From: Alteromonadaceae bacterium
GTDB taxonomy: Bacteria; Pseudomonadota; Gammaproteobacteria; Pseudomonadales; Cellvibrionaceae
Assembly (NCBI GenBank): GCA_002746115.1
Contig: NVXL01000006.1
Span: 1-64,000 of the forward strand
DNA length: 64,000 nt
Direction of reading: 5' to 3'
In this document: positions 9,452 through 18,664 of the stretch, piece by piece
Numbering within the stretch: position 1 is the first letter of the stretch
Layout: the number at the start of each line of letters is the position of its first letter
Notes under the pieces: generated by a model
The model's database searches: none
What the model saw: the letters and a program-made list of their open reading frames with translations, nothing else
Told to the model about the DNA's origin: nothing
Made by a program: the position numbers and the translations under genes

Positions 9452-11477
9452 GAGAAATACGGCTCAGTTCGAGTAAAATACCATCGGTATCGTAGTCTTG
9501 TACCAGCATGGATAAATGAGATGCAAGGTTTTCGCATTCACCGCCGAGGGCTTTCATTTTTGTGATTTGGGTTTCGATATCATCTAGTACATTGAATTCG
9601 GCCGCTTCTTTTAGTGCTACTAATATATCACCAGGGAGTTTTAACGCGCCATAATTAATGGGTTTTTTTATGTCGAATAAATGCTGTTTTACGGGCGTTT
9701 TGGGGAGGCTATCGTGATAGCAGAATTCAATGTCGAGTAAGCTGCCTAAACTCTGGTATATGGTTTCTATTTTAAATGGTTTGGAAATGTATTGAGCGAA
9801 GCCTATATTAAGGTAATACTCTTTGTGAAGGTGTATGCTATGGGCTGTCACGCAGACGCAGGGCGGGGCGTTTGTTAGCCAACGCTGTTTTATGTGTGCG
9901 AGTGCCTCGACGCCGTTCATTAGCGGCATTGCAATGTCGAGAAATACAATGTCAGGCATGCGAACTTCGATCGCGTCGAGGCACTGCTGGCCGTCATTGG
10001 CACTTTCTACTTCTACGCCGGTATTACGGAGTAAGGTGCTTAGTAGCTCGCGATTTTCAATTACGTCGTCGACGACCAAGGCATAGACACTATACCCTTT
10101 GGCTAAATGCTTGACCTGCCGGTAATTGTTATCACTCTGTGCGTTTATTGGCGTAGCTTTTGGTAGGTGCAGGGTAAAGAAAAACTCGCTGCCGTGTTCG
10201 GGAGAGGAGCTTACCTCTAATTTCCCGCCGAGCAATTCGGTTTGACGTTTGGATATCGCGAGCCCGAGGCCTGTACCACCTTTTTGAATGCCTTCCTTTT
10301 CTTGACAGAATGCCTCAAATATTTGTTCTTGATTTTCGGTATTGATACCGGGGCCGGTGTCGAGAACGGAAAATAAATAATGATCTTCAGTTTGCTTCTG
10401 CATGCTCAATCGTACAAAACCTTGATCGGTAAATTTAGTGGCGTTACTAAGTAGGTTAATTAGAATTTGTGCGATTTTTCGCTCATCGCCCATCACGTAT
10501 ACGGGGGTGTCTGGTACGCCATTCTGCTGCCACTCAAGGTGTTTTTCTGAGCAGCGCAGTGCAAACATTTGGGCTAAGGTGGTGAGTAGTTCTTGTAGGT
10601 CAAAGCCGATATTGGTGATGGACATTTTATCAACTTCTAATTTTGATAGATCGAGTATGTCATTAATTAGAGCCAGTAAGTGGTCACCACTTTTACTAAT
10701 GGTATTAACGGCTGTTTGCTGTTGTTGGGTGAGTGATTGCTCGCGTTGAAGTATTTGGGCATAGCCTAGGATGGCGTTCATTGGTGTGCGGATTTCGTGC
10801 GACATACGCGCTAAAAATATAGATTTAGCTTCGTCGGCACGCTGGGCTTCTTCTTTTGCATTAATAAGCGATGTTTTTAATTTAACCGCTTCGCTTAAAT
10901 CTTGAATGAAGCACATGGTTAGCAGGCGATTTGATTCGCCTTGTTGCCCGTCTTGCGGCTGAAGACTTTCTATTGCCTGTTGATCTAGGTTTTTTTGATC
11001 TATTGTGTTTTGGTTAAATAGCTCGGACTTGTCATTGTTTGTATCAACGGTGCTGATCGAAATAGAGAGTGGCACATGGCTTGAGTTTTTACGTATACCA
11101 ACGATCGGCATTTCCTGGGTATTGCCTTCGGCGCTGCGATGTTTTAAGTACTCGATCACGCCTCCTTGGTAATCTTCTGGCCACTCAAATAAATCATCAA
11201 GAGTCTTGCCAACGCGTTCAATCTCTTGATAGCCAAAAATTTTTTCCGAGATGCGATTAAAAGTTTGCGTGCGTTTGTTAGCGTAGAGCACAATAATGCT
11301 ATCGTTAGCATTATGAATGAGTGAGTCGAGAATATTTTGGGTGTGAATTAGCTGATGAGATATGGCAAGACTTTGTGATAATCGCAGTTTTAGATTGTCG
11401 CGCTCGGCGCTAAGCTGGGCGATTTCGTTATTTAATCTATTTACGTTCATGTCATAATTGTTGGTGCTTTCGGGCAT
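9444..11477 (-). CDS. Hybrid sensor histidine kinase (coiled coil, PAS, HisKA, HATPase, receiver)
   Basis: 677 aa with no membrane segment, so a soluble sensor. A short N-terminal coiled coil (~10-45) precedes a PAS domain (~48-195) with an internal Gln/Asn-rich insertion. HisKA has His227 in FLARMSHEIRTPMN. The ATPase lobe shows the N box (LINLLSNATKF), DTGPGI and GGTGLGL. A receiver domain (~465-585) has Asp515 (IVFLDIAMP). A ~90-residue tail follows, without an obvious HPt His. It is the middle gene of a minus-strand operon, 48 bases after the HD-GYP gene and overlapping the GGDEF-EAL regulator. Confidence 0.93.
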   Translation of the reverse strand: MPESTNNYDMNVNRLNNEIAQLSAERDNLKLRLSQSLAISHQLIHTQNILDSLIHNANDSIIVLYANKRTQTFNRISEKIFGYQEIERVGKTLDDLFEWPEDYQGGVIEYLKHRSAEGNTQEMPIVGIRKNSSHVPLSISISTVDTNNDKSELFNQNTIDQKNLDQQAIESLQPQDGQQGESNRLLTMCFIQDLSEAVKLKTSLINAKEEAQRADEAKSIFLARMSHEIRTPMNAILGYAQILQREQSLTQQQQTAVNTISKSGDHLLALINDILDLSKLEVDKMSITNIGFDLQELLTTLAQMFALRCSEKHLEWQQNGVPDTPVYVMGDERKIAQILINLLSNATKFTDQGFVRLSMQKQTEDHYLFSVLDTGPGINTENQEQIFEAFCQEKEGIQKGGTGLGLAISKRQTELLGGKLEVSSSPEHGSEFFFTLHLPKATPINAQSDNNYRQVKHLAKGYSVYALVVDDVIENRELLSTLLRNTGVEVESANDGQQCLDAIEVRMPDIVFLDIAMPLMNGVEALAHIKQRWLTNAPPCVCVTAHSIHLHKEYYLNIGFAQYISKPFKIETIYQSLGSLLDIEFCYHDSLPKTPVKQHLFDIKKPINYGALKLPGDILVALKEAAEFNVLDDIETQITKMKALGGECENLASHLSMLVQDYDTDGILLELSRISHE

Positions 11478-11525
11478 GCTTACAACCTTAAGTCGGTTAA
11501 TACGTGCTAGCTCTTGAGGTGGCGT

Positions 11526-12698
11526 TTACAGTTGTCCCGTGCGCAGGGCTTCTTTTATCATTTCATTAAAGAGTTCGACCCAATAGGCGTCAAACTGTGT
11601 GCCGACACGGGCGTTGATATCTGAGACTGCACGGACAAGTGAGCGAGGATGACAGCGATCTGCACGCCCATTCGTAATGGAAAAAAATGCATCAATAATC
11701 GCTAAAATTTTGGCGCCATCATGAATCAGCTCTCCAGGATTGCCGTGAGGGTAACCTTTGCCGTCGATGCGTTCGTGGTGGTCAAGAATAATAGTAGCAG
11801 CGCCGTCCCAACCTTGAATTCGAATCAGGTAGTTGTAAGCCCATAGCGGGTGTTGTTTCATTTCGGCGAGTTCTTGCTCGTTTAGTTCACCGCCTTTGGT
11901 CAGTATCTCGTGTGGTAGGTAGCACATGCCTATGTCGTGTAAATAGGTAGCGGCTGCGAGCTGCTCGGGGTCAACAGAGCGATTGCTTAAGGCGTTTATT
12001 TTCTGTGCCCACTCGTTAAGTTGTTCACTGCGCCCCTCCCAGTATTGGCTTTGACGATCGACTTGTAAGGCTAATACGCGGAAAAATTCTATATCAAAAG
12101 AGCGTTTAGAGTGCTCCTCGGGCATGGTCACGCAAGTGATAGCTTGGGAGGCGGGAGGCGTTTTTTTGTTACTGCCTTGGCGGTCGGAACTGGTCGCCTG
12201 TGGCGCCTCAGTAGAGACGAGTTTAGCCGTAGGGGGGTCACTTTGTGATACCGCGACTCCAGCGCCAAGTAGCTCAATAATCATCACACAATGATCATCG
12301 ACTAGGTCAAATCTACTGCGTGCTAATTCACCAAACATCAGTTGTAACTTTATTTCCTGCATGTCGCCAAATTGATGGCCGAGCAGGTGGCGATAGTGTA
12401 AATCTCTAAGGCGGTCGACACCGAGGTTGAGCACTTCTAGGACGAGTTTCCATGGTGGCACCTCATTTTCGTTAATCGCAACGGCAAGCTCTACAAGGCT
12501 GTCGGCGAAGTCAATCACGGGGTATAGGTGTACAGAGGATGCGTTATCTTTGACGTTAGATAGGGTCATTAAAAATGAGTCGACCATGTCCATATGACCT
12601 TGCTCAATACGGTGCAGCTCAATCTCCATCTCATTGGAGAGATCTTTGAAACTGTCCAGAACATGAACTCGTGTGTCAGCGTCGATATCGAGATCCAT
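11526..12698 (-). CDS. HD-GYP domain protein, putative c-di-GMP phosphodiesterase
   Basis: 390 aa from the start chosen here. The frame is open 28 codons further upstream, but the ATG at 12698 has an AAAGAGG ribosome binding site six bases before it and the upstream ATG has none. The N-terminal ~185 residues are helical and unassigned, and are joined by a Ser/Pro/Gln-rich linker to the HD-GYP domain. The catalytic motifs are intact: LHDIG, then HHERIDGKGYP. First gene of the operon with the hybrid kinase and the GGDEF-EAL regulator, so one transcript encodes a sensor, a bifunctional-type regulator and a second phosphodiesterase class. Confidence 0.9.
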   Translation of the reverse strand: MDLDIDADTRVHVLDSFKDLSNEMEIELHRIEQGHMDMVDSFLMTLSNVKDNASSVHLYPVIDFADSLVELAVAINENEVPPWKLVLEVLNLGVDRLRDLHYRHLLGHQFGDMQEIKLQLMFGELARSRFDLVDDHCVMIIELLGAGVAVSQSDPPTAKLVSTEAPQATSSDRQGSNKKTPPASQAITCVTMPEEHSKRSFDIEFFRVLALQVDRQSQYWEGRSEQLNEWAQKINALSNRSVDPEQLAAATYLHDIGMCYLPHEILTKGGELNEQELAEMKQHPLWAYNYLIRIQGWDGAATIILDHHERIDGKGYPHGNPGELIHDGAKILAIIDAFFSITNGRADRCHPRSLVRAVSDINARVGTQFDAYWVELFNEMIKEALRTGQL

Positions 12699-12869
12699 GA
12701 ATGCCTCTTTCGTTAAGCCCGTGAGTTGATGGTAGTTAATTACCAGTATAGAAGAGGGCTTAAAAAAGGCGATAAAAAGCATTGTACAAATCGTGTTTGT
12801 AAGGGGCTTTTAATATGAATATGGACTATGACGACGAATCTTAGGTAAATACATTTCTAATGCAGCAAC

Positions 12870-13409
12870 CTATGTTGAATTTTCGGTTAAACAGCGCCAG
12901 CGATAATAACAAAATACGCGCCGTATAAAACTTTCCCGTAATCGTGGATCGTCTAATCGTCCTTCTTCTTCCACAGGTAAGTTCGGGAAGCTTTTCATTA
13001 GAGTGCGCGTATATAAACCTCGGCCTTTGCGCTGGGCTTGGTCGTTGATATAAACTTTAACGTGATCCATTCCGCAGCTAGGGGAGCCTTTCTTAACAAT
13101 GTAGCCGCATAGCTCATTTTGCCATTCTTTTTGGGCTAATGCGTTCTCTGTGAGCTGCTCGGTCAGATCTCGGCTCGGGTTTTCTATGCCAACGGCGCGA
13201 GTGGCGCTTGCGATGTTGTGACTGTCATGACTAACTAAACGGATGGGTTCGCGGGGGACGCCTAAGCCTATTGCGACCTCTGGGCAAAACGCCCGAAAAT
13301 CAAAATGCTCACCTAGGGTGTCGTTAATATACGCGTGACGTTTATGGCCACCGTCCCAGCGAACGGGCTGACCGAGTAAACAACTGCTGATGCCGACGGG
13401 GATTTTCAT
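12870..13409 (-). CDS. DUF523 family protein (YbbK-like), without DUF1722
   Basis: 179 aa. It starts MKIPVGISSCLLG and contains RWDGGHKR, FCPEVAIGLGVPREP and KKGSPSCGMDHVKVY, the cysteine-containing hallmarks of DUF523. Many gammaproteobacterial homologues run on into a DUF1722 domain, giving ~320 aa (YbgA-like fusions). Here the protein ends shortly after FIRRVFCYYRW, the point where the linker to DUF1722 would begin, and I see no DUF1722 remnant downstream. It may be a natural single-domain form or an old truncation. Biochemical function of the family is unknown to me. Confidence 0.85.
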   Translation of the reverse strand: MKIPVGISSCLLGQPVRWDGGHKRHAYINDTLGEHFDFRAFCPEVAIGLGVPREPIRLVSHDSHNIASATRAVGIENPSRDLTEQLTENALAQKEWQNELCGYIVKKGSPSCGMDHVKVYINDQAQRKGRGLYTRTLMKSFPNLPVEEEGRLDDPRLRESFIRRVFCYYRWRCLTENST

Positions 13410-13557
13410 AATTGTGGTGTTTTTAGGCTTAGCTGTTGGACGTGCTTGTCTCGCAAAGATTTAAATGGATAATAGGTTTTGTTTAGATAATTTGCTAAGC
13501 GACCATTAAACCCTAAAAGGCTGCGAGAAGCTTTGATAAGTCGTGAGAAATTGTGAT

Positions 13558-13809
13558 ATGGCCAAACCAAATAAAAAAGGCCCGGTTAAAACCGTTGATG
13601 TTGCATGCGCTAAGTGTGGCGCAGCATTATTTAAATACCGAAAAGGCGGTAAAGGTGCATTGGTGAAGTGTTTTAAAGAGCGAATTGCTAAAGATTTCAC
13701 CCGGGCGGATGGCTTATGCCCCGGTTGTGGTAGGGCGTTTGCGCGGGATACCTTAGTTCGTGGCGTGCCCGCGTTTAAGATTATTGGTGGTAAGGCTGTG
13801 TTTAAATAG
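13558..13809 (+). CDS. Small zinc-ribbon-like protein
   Basis: 83 aa from ATG 13558; a GTG at 13543 would add five residues and cannot be excluded. Basic, with two metal-type cysteine pairs: CAKC (in VACAKCGAALFKY) and CPGC (in GLCPGCGRAF). This suggests a single zinc ribbon and possibly nucleic-acid binding. It resembles short uncharacterised proteins conserved in marine gammaproteobacteria. It is transcribed away from the DUF523 gene and converges on the solute-binding protein gene, 28 bases away. Confidence 0.75.
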   Translation: MAKPNKKGPVKTVDVACAKCGAALFKYRKGGKGALVKCFKERIAKDFTRADGLCPGCGRAFARDTLVRGVPAFKIIGGKAVFK

Positions 13810-13837
13810 CTGTGTTTAAGAGCGCATTATGCACCGA

Positions 13838-15226
13838 TTACTGTTGGCAGTTTGCGTGCCCGATATATTGCCAAGAGTTAAGCCCTGTTTGAATTGCACG
13901 CGTAGCTTGCTCAGGGCTGGCTTTACCTTTGAGTAAATCTTGAATCGCAGTTACGACCAAGCCGTTATAAGGCAGCTCACCGCGATTGAGCTCGTATGCG
14001 GCAAATAGACTGGCGGCATAGCTCTGCTGTTTTGACAGGGTAGCCATATTGTTCAAGTCACCCGGGGGGATATAAATATCGCCGCCGTAGGCGGGCAGCT
14101 CATTAACATATTTCACAAACATCTCAGCAAACTTCTTAGTTTTGGTAAATTCCAATACCTGCTTCGCCGCAGCCAGCTTATTCGAGGTGGTGCCTACTTG
14201 GAAGGTGCCATCGCCATGGGTGTAAACTTTGCCGGAGGCGCCAGGGATCGCCCAGAAATCAAATTTGTACCCTGGATCGACGTTGTAAAAGTCTGAAGTG
14301 GGAGAGGCCATCCAGCCGCCGTCTATACTCATGGCGGAGTTGCCAAGTGCAACGGCTTTAGACATAACGGTATAGTCGCCTTTGACAATATCCTGATTGA
14401 GGTAACCCGCTTTTTGCCATTTAAGTAGGGTGGTAAAAATTAGCTGGTATTCATCCTCATAAAAACAGCGCTGACCTGAAATTAGGCCTTGAGTAAAGTC
14501 GCTATCGACTAAACCTGCCATTAATACTTCGCTCACGACTTGACTTAGATACCAGTTGGTTCCGCCCGCTAAGTGCAGTGGCGTGACCCCTGCGCTTTTG
14601 AGCGTATCAAACATTGCGCTTAGCTCTGACAGTGAGCTGGGCTTGTTGCGTATGCCGAGCTTGTCGAGTAATTTACGGTTAACCATCACAGATTGCAGTT
14701 GAATGGCCGAGGGGACACCGTAATATTTGCCGTCAGGGCCTTTACCACCGACTAGGGCGCTGGCGTTCATTTGTGATAAATCCCCCTCATAGGGGGCGAT
14801 TAGTTGATGTTCGATTAGCGGCTTAAGGCTGGAGGCGCCTGGCGGCCATAAAAAGATATCCGCATTATTATTTTGTAACTCAAGTATTACATAGTCAGGG
14901 TAGTAGTGCCTGAAGGAGGTGACTACTCTGATTTTGACGCCGGGGATCATATTTTGCTGGCTAATCTGCTCCCACAACTCGATGTCTTGGCGTCGCCAAG
15001 TGTAAAAAGATACTGTGGTCGACTCGCTGTTACTTTGCGCTGCGTAGCTGATATTGGCGCCGATACCTCCAAGTTGTAATATTAAACACAGGCATAGGCA
15101 TAAGTACGGGGGTAAGTATGGGCGAAAATGTGGGTGAAAGTACGACGGCAGCGGGATTATACCGAGAAAACGATAGTGCTTAGAGCGCCTGCGGCCTTTG
15201 GCGGTGATAATAGCGGATGTACTCAC
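13838..15226 (-). CDS. Extracellular solute-binding protein, family 1 (sugar type), chemoreceptor partner
   Basis: 462 aa. An unusually long basic/aromatic N-region (~40 aa) precedes a hydrophobic signal segment ending near ISYAAQS. The mature part has the family-1 ABC sugar-binding look ([30 protein letters not shown], motifs common in oligosaccharide binders). The start is GTG and overlaps the stop of the upstream chemoreceptor gene (GTGA). No ABC permease or ATPase is adjacent. I infer that it presents a ligand, probably a sugar, to that receptor rather than serving uptake. Confidence 0.87.
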   Translation of the reverse strand: MSTSAIITAKGRRRSKHYRFLGIIPLPSYFHPHFRPYLPPYLCLCLCLILQLGGIGANISYAAQSNSESTTVSFYTWRRQDIELWEQISQQNMIPGVKIRVVTSFRHYYPDYVILELQNNNADIFLWPPGASSLKPLIEHQLIAPYEGDLSQMNASALVGGKGPDGKYYGVPSAIQLQSVMVNRKLLDKLGIRNKPSSLSELSAMFDTLKSAGVTPLHLAGGTNWYLSQVVSEVLMAGLVDSDFTQGLISGQRCFYEDEYQLIFTTLLKWQKAGYLNQDIVKGDYTVMSKAVALGNSAMSIDGGWMASPTSDFYNVDPGYKFDFWAIPGASGKVYTHGDGTFQVGTTSNKLAAAKQVLEFTKTKKFAEMFVKYVNELPAYGGDIYIPPGDLNNMATLSKQQSYAASLFAAYELNRGELPYNGLVVTAIQDLLKGKASPEQATRAIQTGLNSWQYIGHANCQQ

Positions 15227-17259
15227 AGTTTAAATTTCTCTACTAGATTTTCTAGGGCTTCACTGGAGTTCTGTAATTCCAGAACGTGCTGACGGCTGGT
15301 TTCTGCGCCTTTGGCGGTATCTTCCGAGAGCTCAGCAATGCGAGTAACGTTGCGGTTAATTTCCTCTGTTGTCAGGCTTTGCTCCTCAGCGGCAGTGGCG
15401 ATTTGCATATTGAGGTCTCGAACGTGGGACGACATGCTGACAATCTGTTCAATGTGTTGTTGGATTCCCTTAGCAAGAGATACCGCTTCGGTGGTTTTTG
15501 TTTTAGAAAGCCCAAAGGATTGCACGGCTTTTTGGGAGCCGCTCAAAACCACTTCAATATTCGATTTGATTTCGTCTGTGGCGCTTCGAGTGCGTCCGGC
15601 CAGTGTGCGCACCTCGTCGGCAACTACTGCAAAGCCACGCCCTTGTTCACCAGCTCTTGCCGCCTCAATGGCGGCGTTCAAAGCTAGAAGGTTAGTTTGA
15701 TCTGCGATTGACTCGATGACTTGCAGTAGGTCGGCGATTTGACGCACATTGCTGTCTTGTTGGTGAATTGCATCCTGGGTGTGCGCCATATCATCTTGCA
15801 GTTCGATAATTTTTTTACGGTTGTCTTCAATCGATTTTTGGCTTAATTCCGCTTGTTCGTGCACGTCGACCATGCGTGCGAAGGTATCTTCCGCATTGGC
15901 GGCTATTTCAACGGTTGTGGTGGTCATTTGATGCATTGCTGTGGCGACCATTGTGGTTTGTTGTTGTTGCTCAGAGACGATCTGCATGGTCTGATTGGTA
16001 ATCTCTTGTGTTTGCTCGATGGAGCCGAGGACTTGCGTTGATTGACTTTGAATAGCTTCAATCATTTTCTTAAAGTTGCTGTTGAGTGAAATTGTAGATG
16101 TTTGCAAGTCGCCAAACTCATCTTTATTTGATACGGCCAAGGCTTGGCTAAGATCTCCGGTGGCCATGTTCTGTAGAACTTTGACCATACTCGAGAGCGG
16201 GCGACGAATACTGATCACAACTAACCAAGCGATGATGACACTGGCAAGCACGGCTAAGCCGCTAAACAGCATGATTGTTGAGCGGCCACTATCAACTGCG
16301 GAGGCGGCCATTTTAGCAACGCTAGTGGCGTATTGTTCCGAAAACTGGCTCACCTGATCGAATTCCTGGCGGATCTTTTTAAGTGTTTGTTCGTTGCTGG
16401 CAAGGTTACTGACCATCAAGGCTTTTTCGCTCATTAAAGCATCTTGCGATTGAACTAGCCCTGAGAAATTTGTTACTAGGTGAGCAAGCCCTGCAATCTC
16501 CCGTGCGATACTTGCAAGTGCTTGCTCCCTCTTGTTGCCTTCGCTTGTATTGGTTTGGGTAAGTCGCAGTGCCTGCAAGCGAAAACCTACTTTAGCGTAT
16601 TCGCTGAGCCAGCGCTGAAAGCTTGGCCATAAGGTGTTGTAGTCTTCAGTTTGCGTGACTAAACCAAGCTGCTTGGCAATACTGATGCCTTGGCGACTTT
16701 GCATTTGAGCTGTATTGATGAGTTCTCGTGAGTTGTTGGAATGGCTTTGCTGGTAGAGGTTTGCGAAAGCGGTGTTTAGCTCGGTTTCACGCGCTTCAAT
16801 GGCTGTTCTCATTGTGCGCACCAGCTGGGCGTTTGAGAAGGAGCCTTGATGCATGTTCATTAGGCGCCCGATACTTAAGAATAGCTCTGGCGTTGTTTTG
16901 GAGAGTTTTTCGATTCGCTCGATTTCTTCTGCACTGCCATCGACGGCGAGAAGCTGCTCAAGTAGGTGTTGGTTGGTGTCGTGGTAGGCTCGCTTGGCTT
17001 GCTCAAAGTGCTTGTGGTAGCGGCTGAGCTCTTCTTGATCGTGACTGTTGTAATGTTGGTACATGGCCAGATTGATTTTGGCTAGTTCGGCATTTAGTTC
17101 CGCCGATAGGGCGCTAATCGGCGTAGCTTTAGTGGTGATTTGTTGTAAGCCGTTGTTAATGCTGGTGATGCGACTGAGCCCTGCAACACTGATTGTAATC
17201 AGGCAGGCGAGGATTAATAAATAACCGCCGCTAATTCGATGGATAACAGATAGAGTCAT
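15223..17259 (-). CDS. Methyl-accepting chemotaxis protein
   Basis: 678 aa. TM1 at ~11-30, a ~290-residue helical periplasmic sensor, TM2 at ~327-350, then HAMP (~351-403). The cytoplasmic signalling hairpin has its conserved tip at ~518-556 ([21 protein letters not shown], then [18 protein letters not shown]). The C-terminus (VEKFKL) lacks a CheR-binding pentapeptide. The all-helical sensor fits a four-helix-bundle or HBM-like class. Translationally coupled to the solute-binding protein downstream; a sigma-70-like promoter lies at 17337-17365. Confidence 0.95.
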   Translation of the reverse strand: MTLSVIHRISGGYLLILACLITISVAGLSRITSINNGLQQITTKATPISALSAELNAELAKINLAMYQHYNSHDQEELSRYHKHFEQAKRAYHDTNQHLLEQLLAVDGSAEEIERIEKLSKTTPELFLSIGRLMNMHQGSFSNAQLVRTMRTAIEARETELNTAFANLYQQSHSNNSRELINTAQMQSRQGISIAKQLGLVTQTEDYNTLWPSFQRWLSEYAKVGFRLQALRLTQTNTSEGNKREQALASIAREIAGLAHLVTNFSGLVQSQDALMSEKALMVSNLASNEQTLKKIRQEFDQVSQFSEQYATSVAKMAASAVDSGRSTIMLFSGLAVLASVIIAWLVVISIRRPLSSMVKVLQNMATGDLSQALAVSNKDEFGDLQTSTISLNSNFKKMIEAIQSQSTQVLGSIEQTQEITNQTMQIVSEQQQQTTMVATAMHQMTTTTVEIAANAEDTFARMVDVHEQAELSQKSIEDNRKKIIELQDDMAHTQDAIHQQDSNVRQIADLLQVIESIADQTNLLALNAAIEAARAGEQGRGFAVVADEVRTLAGRTRSATDEIKSNIEVVLSGSQKAVQSFGLSKTKTTEAVSLAKGIQQHIEQIVSMSSHVRDLNMQIATAAEEQSLTTEEINRNVTRIAELSEDTAKGAETSRQHVLELQNSSEALENLVEKFKL

Positions 17260-17336
17260 AGGGCGATTATCAGCCTGCTTGCTGTTGGGCTGTTAGGGGC
17301 GTTAATCAATTGATCAACCGGCGGAGCAGGGTATTT

Positions 17337-17365
17337 TTTATCTGCTTACATTAAAATTAGGTCAA
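17337..17365 (-). promoter_or_regulatory. Sigma-70-type promoter for the chemoreceptor/solute-binding operon
   Basis: Read on the minus strand: -35 TTGACC at 17365-17360, a 17-base spacer, and -10 GATAAA at 17342-17337. This would give a leader of about 70 bases before the chemoreceptor start at 17259. The match is good but the -10 is imperfect (four of six). A flagellar sigma-28 promoter was looked for and not found with correct spacing. Confidence 0.45.
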
Positions 17366-17543
17366 GTTTAGTGCCATGTAAAATGTATAGATGATTTAAA
17401 TTTGGGGTAATGTGATCTAAATGCTGATATGGGTATAATAGAGGGAGTTTTTGAAGTAAGGGGGGGATATTGAAATTTCTGCTGAACTTAAAGATAAAAT
17501 TAAAACGAAAGAGGATACTGGAAAAGAGAAGTAACAGTTTAAA

Positions 17544-17620
17544 TGGCGACCCGGAAGGGACTTGAACCCTCGACCTCCGGCGTGACAGGCCGGCATTCTA
17601 ACCAACTGAACTACCGGGTC
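17544..17620 (-). tRNA. tRNA-Asp (GTC)
   Basis: 77 bases including an encoded CCA. The acceptor stem GACCCGG pairs with CCGGGTC. The D arm (GTTCAGTTGGTTAGAAT), anticodon loop CTGTCAC with anticodon GTC, and T arm GGTTCAAGT are all standard. It lies 133 bases downstream of tRNA-Val. A TAGAAT hexamer at 17644-17639 could be its own -10, but I see no good -35, so co-transcription with tRNA-Val is equally possible. Confidence 0.97.
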
Positions 17621-17753
17621 GCAACAAACTGCTGTTCTATTCTACAAAAGGTTAAGCATATTTGCCATCGTCTCTTTGCAAAATATTCTTCGTTTACCAA
17701 ATTAATGCTTTGAATCTGATTTAACTCAGGCCAACCTGTCACAGGCATTAAAA

Positions 17754-17829
17754 TGGTGGGTGGTACAGGGGTCGAACCTGTGACCTACGCCTTGTAAGGG
17801 CGCCGCTCTACCAACTGAGCTAACCACCC
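17754..17829 (-). tRNA. tRNA-Val (TAC)
   Basis: 76 bases including an encoded CCA. The acceptor stem GGGTGGT pairs with ACCACCC. The anticodon loop CTTACAA gives anticodon TAC, and the D arm (TAGCTCAGTTGGTAGAGC) and T arm (GGTTCGACC) are canonical. A strong stable-RNA promoter precedes it. Confidence 0.97.
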
Positions 17830-17843
17830 GGGAAGAGGTGCGC

Positions 17844-17871
17844 ATTCTAACGATTTTAGAGTTTTGGTCAA
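17844..17871 (-). promoter_or_regulatory. Promoter of tRNA-Val
   Basis: Read on the minus strand: -35 TTGACC (17871-17866), a 16-base spacer, -10 TAGAAT (17849-17844), then the GC-rich discriminator GCGCACC. That discriminator is typical of stable-RNA promoters under stringent control. Transcription would begin about ten bases before the mature tRNA-Val 5' end. Confidence 0.7.
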
Positions 17872-18046
17872 CCATTTTTTTTGTTTTTTCTGTTTTTTTT
17901 CGTTTTTCCGAAGATGGTTGCTGCTGAGTATAATAAATAGGGCATCTGTTAAATACCTCGGAAGCTTTGCAAGACCTGTTGCTCAGGCGCTGTTATACTG
18001 GCCGTCGCGATTGATTAACGATGAATTCCGAGCAGTGGAGGTACAA

Positions 18047-18574
18047 TTGAAACGTTCATTTTTGAAGCAACTGCTTTTGCCAAACATTTCTTGGCAAAAC
18101 TTTGGGGCTTTGCAGTGTCTCAAACTAGGCTTGATTGGCTTGGTTCTGTGTTTAATATTCCCGCAAGCCCTTGTGGCGCAGCCGGTGGAAGGGGGCGAGC
18201 GGTATGGCTTCGTCACAGCTATCCAGTTGCAGCGGTATCAGGCCTTAGTCTTTGAGCTGCGTTGCCCGCATTGCCAAAATCAAAATTTAGCAGACTCAGA
18301 CTCCCAAATCGCAAAGGATTTACGTGCCGAAGTGGTGCGCCTAATCAAAGAGGGCGAAAAGGATGATGAGATTAAAGATTTTATGGTGGCACGTTACGGC
18401 GATTTTGTTTTGTACCGTCCGCCGATGCAGCGGAACACATTGATCCTTTGGTGGGCACCGTTCATATTGCTACTCATCGGGGCACTTGTCTTTATTTTGA
18501 TTGTTTATCGTCGAGGTAAGCAGTTAACGTCGCGAGATGATGACGATCAGACTACTGACCCAGCTGCTCGGTAG
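18047..18574 (+). CDS. ccmH: Cytochrome c maturation protein CcmH
   Basis: 175 aa from a TTG start at 18047, chosen because GGAGG sits five bases upstream; the longer open frame back to 17864 codes for unlikely sequence across the tRNA promoter. A signal segment (LGLIGLVLCLIF) leads to a periplasmic domain with the redox motif LRCPHCQ (Cys73, Cys76). A membrane anchor follows near 134-156, then an acidic tail. It works in the periplasm on apocytochrome thiols during haem ligation. Only ccmI follows; ccmA-G are absent from this locus. Confidence 0.92.
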   Translation: MKRSFLKQLLLPNISWQNFGALQCLKLGLIGLVLCLIFPQALVAQPVEGGERYGFVTAIQLQRYQALVFELRCPHCQNQNLADSDSQIAKDLRAEVVRLIKEGEKDDEIKDFMVARYGDFVLYRPPMQRNTLILWWAPFILLLIGALVFILIVYRRGKQLTSRDDDDQTTDPAAR

Positions 18575-18664
18575 CGCTAAGCCTGTGCGAGGCAGTTATC
18601 TGCGCTTGCTTTGCAAGCATCTACTTAATTTGAAGCGATTCACCACACATATAAGTTGACCATT

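Noticed and set aside
12699-12782. Longer N-terminus for the HD-GYP protein
   Set aside because: The upstream ATG has no ribosome binding site, whereas AAAGAGG lies six bases before the ATG at 12698.
15286-15700. Two plus-strand reading frames over 125 codons
   Set aside because: Antisense to the conserved signalling domain of the chemoreceptor, with no ribosome binding site.
17330-17375. Flagellar sigma-28 promoter for the chemoreceptor
   Set aside because: TAAA and GCAGATAA are present but 21 bases apart instead of about 15; a sigma-70 reading fits better.
17864-18046. Longer N-terminus for CcmH
   Set aside because: The extra codons overlap the tRNA-Val promoter and give a Phe-rich, unlikely sequence; GGAGG plus TTG at 18047 is a better start.
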